Assembly (NCBI GenBank): GCA_017405345.1
Contig: JAFRAP010000048.1
Location: 1 to 43,631 of the forward strand
Reading direction: 5' to 3'
Source: Candidatus Saccharimonadota bacterium
GTDB lineage: Bacteria; Patescibacteriota; Saccharimonadia; Saccharimonadales; Saccharimonadaceae
Length of the DNA stretch: 43,631 nt
Part shown: in pieces, positions 32,361 to 38,507 of the stretch
How positions within the stretch are numbered: the stretch's first letter is position 1
Layout: each line of letters starts with the position of its first letter
The notes under the pieces: generated by a model
Database searches by the model: none
What the model saw: only the letters and a program-made list of their open reading frames with translations
What the model was told of the DNA's origin: nothing
Made by a program: the position numbers and the translations under genes

Positions 32361-33127
32361 TACTTTATCGTCCTTCCTTCCACCTCACGTGCTAATGCCT
32401 TATAAGCCTTAGATCCCTTGCTAAACTTATCGTATGCCCCCACTGGCACCCCGTGTGAAGGCGCTTCTGCCACCCGCACATTCCGTGGAATGGTCGTCTC
32501 AAACACTTTATCCTTAAAATACTTCTTTACCTCTTCTAGCACCTGTACAGAAAGTGTCGTCCGCTTATCATACATCGTGGCCAGCACTCCCAGCAATTTC
32601 AGCCCCGGATTCATCGCCTTCTTCACTAGCTTCATGCTTTCTAGTAGCTGCGCCACTCCTTCCAGCGCATAAAATTCCGTCTGCACCGGCAACAATAAAT
32701 AATCCGCCGCCACCATCCCATTCACCGTGAGTAAAGACAGGCTCGGCGGTGAATCTATAATAATATAGTCATAATTCTTAGCCACCTCCGTTAAAGCAGC
32801 CTTTAAGGTCACAAATTTCTTTGGCCGTTTAGCTAGCTCCACCTCTGCATTTGCCAGTTGCGGAGTCGTTGGGGCAATGTCTAAATTCTTGTATTTGGTC
32901 GTGGTGACTACCTCTTTCAGCTTGGCCACCCCCGCCATTACTTCTGTCATGGTCTGCTTTAATTCACCTTTACCCACTCCCAGGCCAGAAGTCGCATTCC
33001 CCTGTGGGTCAAGATCCACTAAAAGCACCCGGAACTTATCCTTTGCCAAGTAATATCCAAGATTAACTGCCGTGGTGGTCTTCCCAACACCTCCTTTTTG
33101 ATTAGTCACACAGATAACCTTAGCCAT
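32360..33127 (-). CDS. parA: chromosome partitioning ATPase ParA/Soj
   Basis: A Walker-type ATPase that moves ParB-parS complexes over the nucleoid. It has 255 residues from ATG 33127 (MAKVICVTNQKGGVGKTT). The deviant Walker A with signature lysine (KGGVGKTT), the DLDPQGNATSGLG segment and DYIIIDSPPSL are typical. The upstream start at 33163 is rejected because TATAAT lies 6 nt before 33127. It is co-transcribed with parB. Confidence 0.95.
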   Translation of the reverse strand: MAKVICVTNQKGGVGKTTTAVNLGYYLAKDKFRVLLVDLDPQGNATSGLGVGKGELKQTMTEVMAGVAKLKEVVTTTKYKNLDIAPTTPQLANAEVELAKRPKKFVTLKAALTEVAKNYDYIIIDSPPSLSLLTVNGMVAADYLLLPVQTEFYALEGVAQLLESMKLVKKAMNPGLKLLGVLATMYDKRTTLSVQVLEEVKKYFKDKVFETTIPRNVRVAEAPSHGVPVGAYDKFSKGSKAYKALAREVEGRTIK

Positions 33128-33133
33128 ATTGCT

Positions 33134-33142
33134 ATTATACCA
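33134..33142 (-). promoter_or_regulatory. extended -10 of parAB
   Basis: Minus-strand TGGTATAAT with 6 nt to the ATG of parA, predicting a leaderless mRNA. Confidence 0.75.
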
Positions 33143-33161
33143 CGAGTAACCCTCACCAAAC

Positions 33162-33192
33162 AAAAAACTCCCCCCTTTAGGGAGAGTTTTTA
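33162..33192 (-). terminator. terminator of rplU
   Basis: Minus strand: AAAACTCTCCC pairs with GGGGAGTTTT (slightly bulged), followed by TTTT. It lies just after the rplU stop and before the parA promoter. Confidence 0.75.
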
Positions 33193-33199
33193 TCTGGTA

Positions 33200-33508
33200 T
33201 TACTTTATCATCGTAATCTCAATCAAAGAGTATTTTTGGCGATGACCAATTTCTTTATGTACTCGTTTCTTAGAGTGGTAGCGAATTACCCGGACTTTAT
33301 CTCCGGCCACTTTTTCTTCCACCACCCGAGCCGTCACCTTCACTCCCTTCACCTCTGGCGTACCGACTTCCGTCTTCTCGCCATCAATGACCAGTAGCGC
33401 TGGCAGTACGAGCTCTTTTGTGCCTGTCGGAAGGAGGTCCACCCGCAGGGTCTCTTTCTCGCTGACTAGGTATTGCTTTCCGCCAACGAGTATAACTGCT
33501 TGCTTCAT
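33200..33508 (-). CDS. rplU: 50S ribosomal protein L21
   Basis: bL21, 102 residues, contacts 23S rRNA domains at the subunit base. MKQAVILVGGKQYLV, DGEKTEVGTPEVKGVKV and RYHSKKRVHKEIGHRQ are family motifs. It is alone here: rpmA (L27), the usual partner downstream, is not next to it. A leader of about 20 nt with an AAAGGA site is predicted, in contrast to the leaderless neighbours. Confidence 0.95.
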   Translation of the reverse strand: MKQAVILVGGKQYLVSEKETLRVDLLPTGTKELVLPALLVIDGEKTEVGTPEVKGVKVTARVVEEKVAGDKVRVIRYHSKKRVHKEIGHRQKYSLIEITMIK

Positions 33509-33535
33509 ATGATTCCTTTAATAATTAACTTGTAC

Positions 33536-33544
33536 ATTGTATCA
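33536..33544 (-). promoter_or_regulatory. extended -10 of rplU
   Basis: Minus-strand TGATACAAT. The -35 position (33559-33564) would read TTGTTT and overlaps the T tract of the terminator of the upstream surface-protein operon. Confidence 0.65.
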
Positions 33545-33559
33545 TAAAATCGGGCAAAA

Positions 33560-33601
33560 AACAAGCGTGGGTAATAAATTCGGAGAGAACCCACGCTTGT
33601 T
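33560..33601 (-). terminator. terminator of the surface-protein operon
   Basis: A perfect 13-bp stem (AACAAGCGTGGGT with its complement) surrounds a 16-nt loop and is followed by a T run on the minus strand. It starts a few bases after the stop of the sortase-type gene. Confidence 0.85.
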
Positions 33602-33612
33602 AGATTAGGAGC

Positions 33613-34869
33613 TTATTTTTTATTATTGACGATCTTATCAACCATCATCTTGGAGCGAATCCAGTAGGCCACACCAATGCCAATTCCAGATACCACCACC
33701 ACTGCTAGCACCACTTCCGCTGGGCCAGTCTCTGGGATCTCCAAAGGAGTATCGCCACCACAATCACGATGCACGGTAATCTTGGTCTTATCGTAAATCG
33801 TACCGTTCACTGTCGCTAGTGATGAGTTATTGTAAATCTCTGTATTACCACATGGGAAGATTGTTTCATCCTCAGAGAGCTTAGCCTTGTAGGTCAAGGT
33901 TGCCGTCTCACCAGCGCGGTAATCACCAATCACAATCCCACCGTTAAATAGCTTGTCTGTCACAAAGTTACCATTGCCATTGGCTGGAGTCTTCATGAAG
34001 GTTGTCCCCTCCACATACTGTAGCCCAGTCGGCATTTGGTCATACACCGTTACGCTCTTTTGATCAGTCGTGCCAGTGTTTTTGTACACAATCTGGAAGT
34101 CCAGTACCTCACCCGGAGCCACCACAATCTCATCAGCCCAGTTATTCTGCTGGTCTTTAGAGACCTTCTTATCCATAGTGAAGTTTGGCTTATCTGCCTT
34201 CACCCGATAAGTAATGTACCCAGCATACTCGTTACAGCCCGGGATAATCCCCCAAGAGTCGGCCCAGTAGGCAATCTTCGCGCCATCCTCACCAAATAGC
34301 GCATTCGCGTCTAAGATAGAACCGTTGGCCGTACCAGTATTGTGTAGCACTGCCGAATTTGGTACATAGCGCATATACACAGTATCTTTAGCGGTCAGAT
34401 AAGTCACATCATAGACCATCGTTGGATTGGCGTTAGTAGAGCGGATTTCCCCTCGCACTGCCGCCACCTGGCCAGCACTGATTTTTTCCGGAAGAGCGGT
34501 CTTCACTCTCACATTTTCAGCGATCCCTTTCCCTTCCTTATTTAAATTACCAGCTGCGTTGTTATGATAATAAATGTAAATTTCATACTCTTTACCCGGC
34601 TCCACATTAATGTTGTCCGCATAAGTAGCGTTAGAGCCAGCCTCACGCACCCGTACAAAGTTGCGCTCGTCACCCAGGCCAGGGTTGTTAGTCATAGAGT
34701 TAAAGGTTCTATAAGATGCTGGCTTCTCCCACGTAAAGGTCTCGCGCTCTGGACCCCAGGCGGTGTCTAGCGCCAGCGCTTGCATGGACGGGAAGAATAT
34801 CCCCAGCGACAGCACCGCCAATATCGGCAACGCTATCCGCTCCATTTTTTTGTATTGTTGTTTTTTCAT
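33613..34869 (-). CDS. sortase-type surface protein with DUF11-like repeats
   Basis: This 418-residue exported protein has an N-terminal signal sequence (about residues 1-33, a hydrophobic core ending QALA), then beta-rich modules. VAPGEVLDFQIVYKNTGTTD with VTVYDQMPTGLQYVEG is typical of DUF11/adhesin-isopeptide repeats. It ends with IPETGP, a hydrophobic helix and a basic tail, the arrangement of a cell-wall sorting signal (LPXTG variant). It probably reaches the cell surface and may take part in host contact. It is the last gene of a three-gene operon, and no sortase lies in the window. Confidence 0.8.
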   Translation of the reverse strand: MKKQQYKKMERIALPILAVLSLGIFFPSMQALALDTAWGPERETFTWEKPASYRTFNSMTNNPGLGDERNFVRVREAGSNATYADNINVEPGKEYEIYIYYHNNAAGNLNKEGKGIAENVRVKTALPEKISAGQVAAVRGEIRSTNANPTMVYDVTYLTAKDTVYMRYVPNSAVLHNTGTANGSILDANALFGEDGAKIAYWADSWGIIPGCNEYAGYITYRVKADKPNFTMDKKVSKDQQNNWADEIVVAPGEVLDFQIVYKNTGTTDQKSVTVYDQMPTGLQYVEGTTFMKTPANGNGNFVTDKLFNGGIVIGDYRAGETATLTYKAKLSEDETIFPCGNTEIYNNSSLATVNGTIYDKTKITVHRDCGGDTPLEIPETGPAEVVLAVVVVSGIGIGVAYWIRSKMMVDKIVNNKK

Positions 34870-34888
34870 GGTACTCTCCTTTTACCTT

Positions 34889-37441
34889 TTAAAACCTATC
34901 TCCAAATTGCTCCGCCAGCTGCTGGTCGGTACTCGGCGCGGTATCTGGTGCAGCACTTTCAGGCGCAGCCAGATTCTCAACTGGTGCTGCTTCTGGAATC
35001 ACTGGAGCGCCCTGCTCCGGTGGAGTATTCGGCTGCCAAGTATCGTTAGTTGGAGCAATTTCCGGATTATCCGTAATTACATCCATCACTTGATCACCCG
35101 GTTGAACGTCTGGCGTCACTTGATTGTCCGGAGTTGCCTCTATCGCCTCTGGAATAACCTCAGTCGGCCCCATCGGGATATTATTTCCACCATCATTCGG
35201 ATTTGGCCCTTTTGGCTGCAACACCGGTGGAGTTTCCGGAGGAGTCTCTGGCGTTGGAGAAGGTGTTTCTGGAGTCGGAGGTGGTGTCTCTGGCGTTGGA
35301 GAAGGTGTTTCTGGAGTCGGAGGTGGTGTCTCTGGCGTTGGAGAAGGTGTTTCTGGAGTCGGCGTAACTTGCGTCATAATCTGCTGTGTCTGCTCTGGCG
35401 TCGTCTCCTCTGCATAGGTAATCTTACCGTTATTCATCCACTCAATCACAATCTGGCCACAAAGTGGGCTAATCCCCAGTCTAAAGTCCACGTTATCGCC
35501 AATTCCCCATAGTTGTCGTACCGCTTCCTTAGCATTATCGTTATTAGCCAGCCACTCGCCGTCCTTTTCAAAGTCAATCACCATAAACTCTACGTTATCA
35601 ACGTGATCCTGCATATTCACAGTCGGGTTAGCCAGCAAATCGTCGCCAATTCTTGTACCATAGTCAGAGCCATAATTATTCTGACGCAAGTGATAGTGCA
35701 TCGTACTGCCGTTAATATATTCTGCCAACCACTGTGCATTATCGTTCAAGTATGCTTGCACGCCCTCAGCGTCATTATGCATCATGTTAATCCGCTCGTT
35801 ATAGGCCGCCTGGCTAGTAAATCCTGTAGTCACGCCCTCGCGGAACAGCTCCGCATGTGCCGCCATCAACGGCTCATTCTGGGTGTATTTCACTAAGTTC
35901 TCGGTAATTTCTGCCGCTTGCTCAGCCGTAATTTCTGGCCCCTTACTTTCATCATAATCATAAAGCTCCGGGGTGATATTCACGTCACTGCGCTTATCGT
36001 CAGAGTTATACTCCCTCGTCTCCGGATTATAATCATCTTTCGGTGCATATTCAAAGGAGAAGTCCCCGTCTTCACCCATAATGTTATATTTCACCGTCAA
36101 GCGCTCTTTGTCTTTTTCGGCATCACTATCAGCTTTTTCTTGAGCATTAATTGCGGTTGGCGTAGTTTCTGGAGTCTTATAGTCTTCTTTGTCCATTACA
36201 TTAATTGCCGTCGGCGAGACTTGTGCCAGCTTATCAGCTGCTTTATCTCCCAATAATGGGCCACCAGCCGCCATTGCCGTAGCGCCGATAATCAGCCCTG
36301 CCGCAATCAGCTTTGCCCGCAAAGTCGCTGCTTTTGCTTTACCCTTTACTCGCTCAAACCATCCTGCCAAGCCTTTCTTTATGCCGCTCTTTTCGCTGTC
36401 GGCCTCTAGCAGTTCGCCCTTTTCCTTCACCTTATTCTTCAGGTTAGCCTTCAGTTCAATATCATCTACATCTTCCGCCCCCATCTCTGCAGTATCTTCC
36501 CCCGCATTCTCTTCCTTCTTCACAAAGCGCTCATAAGTTTCCTCGTTGTCTGCCAATTCCTTCTCATAATACTTCATCCGCTCCTCATACTCAGCCTGCT
36601 CAATCAGCCCTTCATCAAGCTCTTCTTGTGCCTGAGCGCGCATCTCATCCAGCTTGCCTTTCCAGGCTTCTAGTGCCACCCCCAAGTCATCACCACCTTC
36701 AGTGTCTTCTGCCACCTTATTTAGTGCCGGCACATTCCATGGCGCAGCCTTTTCTTCCAGCTCTTTTATTCTGGCATCGTACTCGTCCTGGCCAATTTTA
36801 CCAGTCACTAAATCTTCTCGTGCCTGTTTGCGGCGGCTCTCTATCTCCGCCTGTACACCAGCTGCACTTTTATTTTCTGCTTCATCAAACAGCGTCTTTT
36901 CTCGCTCTGGCTTCTGTTCAGTTTCCGCCTGAGCCTCGCCCGATGCTTCTTCAACTCCAGCCATCTCTGCTGCCGTCTTCCCCAGATGCCGGATCACAAA
37001 TGGATGTTCTTCCTTCCAGCGCTCAAAATTCTCTGGGTCATCTTGTTTGGCTTCCCAAGCTGCTGCATCATAAGCTCCTCGCTGGCGCTCTTCCACCATC
37101 CGATTCACTTCCTCTTCTGTATAGACGCCTTCTGGGTTATCTTCAGACTTAATCTTCTTTCTCAGCATCGCTTCATATTTGCCAATTTCCGAATTTTCAT
37201 AATCCGCCTGAGCTTGAGCTTCCGCCGCTTCTGCCGCCGCTTCTGCCGCCGCCTTATCAGCCTCAGCTTTCGCATTGTCATATTGTGCTTCAGTCTCCTC
37301 CGCAATTTTATTCATCTTGTCCAGACGCTCTTTGTAGGCCTCGTCCGTCTCCCCTTCCATTTGCGGATAATAGTTGTTTAGTGATTCCCACTCATTATTC
37401 CTTGGCTCGCTATTGGCGCTTAGTTTTTCACCGTCACTCAT
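34889..37441 (-). CDS. large coiled-coil membrane protein with TPET repeats
   Basis: This 850-residue protein has no known enzyme motif. The N-terminal 370 residues are Glu/Ala/Lys-rich and helical, with two SHOCT-like segments (TGKIGQDEYDARIKELEEK and EGLIEQAEYEERMKYYEKEL). A membrane helix follows at about 375-395 (AKLIAAGLIIGATAMAAGG). The outer part is about 450 residues and includes a Pro/Thr/Glu repeat at about 693-733. This suggests a cytoplasm-to-surface scaffold or stalk. It lies between a small acidic protein gene and the sortase-type gene, with good ribosome sites for each. Function unknown. Confidence 0.65.
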   Translation of the reverse strand: MSDGEKLSANSEPRNNEWESLNNYYPQMEGETDEAYKERLDKMNKIAEETEAQYDNAKAEADKAAAEAAAEAAEAQAQADYENSEIGKYEAMLRKKIKSEDNPEGVYTEEEVNRMVEERQRGAYDAAAWEAKQDDPENFERWKEEHPFVIRHLGKTAAEMAGVEEASGEAQAETEQKPEREKTLFDEAENKSAAGVQAEIESRRKQAREDLVTGKIGQDEYDARIKELEEKAAPWNVPALNKVAEDTEGGDDLGVALEAWKGKLDEMRAQAQEELDEGLIEQAEYEERMKYYEKELADNEETYERFVKKEENAGEDTAEMGAEDVDDIELKANLKNKVKEKGELLEADSEKSGIKKGLAGWFERVKGKAKAATLRAKLIAAGLIIGATAMAAGGPLLGDKAADKLAQVSPTAINVMDKEDYKTPETTPTAINAQEKADSDAEKDKERLTVKYNIMGEDGDFSFEYAPKDDYNPETREYNSDDKRSDVNITPELYDYDESKGPEITAEQAAEITENLVKYTQNEPLMAAHAELFREGVTTGFTSQAAYNERINMMHNDAEGVQAYLNDNAQWLAEYINGSTMHYHLRQNNYGSDYGTRIGDDLLANPTVNMQDHVDNVEFMVIDFEKDGEWLANNDNAKEAVRQLWGIGDNVDFRLGISPLCGQIVIEWMNNGKITYAEETTPEQTQQIMTQVTPTPETPSPTPETPPPTPETPSPTPETPPPTPETPSPTPETPPETPPVLQPKGPNPNDGGNNIPMGPTEVIPEAIEATPDNQVTPDVQPGDQVMDVITDNPEIAPTNDTWQPNTPPEQGAPVIPEAAPVENLAAPESAAPDTAPSTDQQLAEQFGDRF
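35244..35362. repeat. three 42-bp tandem repeats in a surface gene
   Basis: Units start at 35244, 35286 and 35328 (the third incomplete) and encode TPETPSPTPETPPP-type 14-residue repeats. Copy number could vary by slippage, changing the length of the stalk. Confidence 0.9.
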
Positions 37442-37442
37442 T

Positions 37443-37808
37443 TTATTCCTCCTCCTTTTCTTCTTCCGTCTCCACTTCCTCGCTTACCTCACCTATGTAA
37501 TCTTCACGGAGCTTGTCCAGCGTCTCCTCGGTGATTTTAGTCGTATCCAGCTCTGCCTTGGCAATAATCTCGCTCATTTTTTCAGGGGTGACTTCGCCCT
37601 GTTCAAATAATTTGTTCAATTCTTCTGCCTGGGCTGTCGGCAATGCATCAATGATCGCATCGTTAATCGCCGCAATTACCTGCTGCTTCAGCGCCAGGTG
37701 CGCTTCCTTATCATCTGGGTTTTCGCCCTTATCCTCCATCAGGCTGTAAACAAACATGCTTACTAGCTCGTCCTGGGAGGCGTTTTCTAGGTTGTTTTCT
37801 TCTGTCAT
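37443..37808 (-). CDS. small acidic helical protein
   Basis: This 121-residue, strongly acidic protein is predicted all-helical. LVSMFVYSLMED and LPTAQAEELNKLFEQGEVTPEKM look like short helical hairpins, and it ends in a Glu run. I recall similar small CPR proteins under DUF5663, but this match is tentative. It is the first gene of the surface operon, one base before the 850-residue protein gene, and may act in assembling or exporting its products. Confidence 0.6.
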   Translation of the reverse strand: MTEENNLENASQDELVSMFVYSLMEDKGENPDDKEAHLALKQQVIAAINDAIIDALPTAQAEELNKLFEQGEVTPEKMSEIIAKAELDTTKITEETLDKLREDYIGEVSEEVETEEEKEEE

Positions 37809-37855
37809 ATGTGGAGACCTTTCTTTTTATTTAAAAATATGACTTGTCTGCCCCG

Positions 37856-37884
37856 ATGATACTGCTTATGCAAAACTTTGTCAA
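37856..37884 (-). promoter_or_regulatory. promoter of the surface operon
   Basis: Minus strand: TTGACA (37879-37884), 17 bp, TATCAT (37856-37861). The boxes are identical to those of the sigma-4/HARE-HTH gene. A leader of about 40 nt with AAAGG precedes the first ATG. Confidence 0.8.
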
Positions 37885-37917
37885 GCCCATTTTTGACATA
37901 TGCAAACACAAAAAAAC

Positions 37918-38048
37918 AGCAACAGCTTTGCGAGGGTTTGGCGGAGTTGCTTCGCTCGCCCCTTGGGACGCGCGAGCGAAGCGAAAACAAAGCGCCGGTG
38001 CCCTGTAAAGACAGGTGCACCGGACGCGTCCCGAACAAAGCTGTTGCT
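37918..38048. mobile_element. palindromic element copy 2 (intergenic)
   Basis: A 131-bp element is bounded by a perfect 13-bp inverted repeat (AGCAACAGCTTTG and complement). Inside are a second stem GCTTCGCTCGC/GCGAGCGAAGC holding CCCCTTGGGACG, and a CCGGTG/CACCGG stem. It shares CCCCTTGGGACG, AAGCGCCG and GGACGCGnCCCGAA with the copy in ileS. Its left end lies 4 bp after the stop of the 100-residue gene, and the T tract after the outer stem lets it act as that gene's terminator. Confidence 0.7.
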
Positions 38049-38052
38049 ATTT

Positions 38053-38355
38053 TTACATCTTAATACTCCTCAACAAGGATACAACAGACAAAGTTCCCTG
38101 ACCAATTTTTTGTTTCTTTGCCCACTCTAGCTGTTTAGCTAAGGCCTCTTCGCTCACCTCTTTTGGTGATTCGTATTCGGCCTCATCATTAAATGTTTCA
38201 AATCCTAACTCATCCTGTGGCCCAGCTTCACTTAAGTCCACATCGTCCTTCCAGTTAGCATTGTAAACTTTCTTTGGCAAATCTATTACGTCTTTTTCCG
38301 GCGCTTGGTTCTTTGCCTTGGCTCCTTTCGTTTGTTTTTTGTTTGGTGTGGTCAT
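38053..38355 (-). CDS. small charged hypothetical protein
   Basis: A 100-residue protein not recognised. It has a Lys-rich start, an acidic middle (DDVDLSEAGPQDELGFETFND) and a short amphipathic end (QGTLSVVSLLRSIKM). No membrane helix or motif. AAGGA lies 9 nt before the ATG and a -35/-10 promoter further upstream, so it is likely expressed on its own. The palindromic element follows its stop. Confidence 0.5.
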   Translation of the reverse strand: MTTPNKKQTKGAKAKNQAPEKDVIDLPKKVYNANWKDDVDLSEAGPQDELGFETFNDEAEYESPKEVSEEALAKQLEWAKKQKIGQGTLSVVSLLRSIKM

Positions 38356-38438
38356 TTTGTTTTGTCCTTGTTTTTTGTTGTTTTATTTTTGTTAGAACTT
38401 TGTGCAAATTTTTTAATTTTGTCGTCTAACTATTTTTT

Positions 38439-38467
38439 ATACTAGCACACTTTTATTAAAAAGTCAA
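38439..38467 (-). promoter_or_regulatory. promoter of the 100-residue protein gene
   Basis: Minus strand: TTGACT (38462-38467), 17 bp, TAGTAT (38439-38444). The word CAGGGGTAAA lies just upstream, as in the intergenic region near 22344. The predicted leader is long (about 75 nt) and A-rich. Confidence 0.65.
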
Positions 38468-38507
38468 TACCACTTATGCTTACAACAGGGGTAAAAAACA
38501 CTATATT

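Noticed and set aside
32380-32395. CACGTG-containing sequence as a parS site
   Set aside because: Only the central six bases match; the arms of the ParB consensus are absent.
35244-35362. Tandem repeats as a CRISPR array
   Set aside because: The units are contiguous, without spacers, and encode an in-frame protein repeat.
35124-35417. Plus-strand glycine/valine repeat frame
   Set aside because: It is the antisense reading of the TPET repeat in the 850-residue protein gene.
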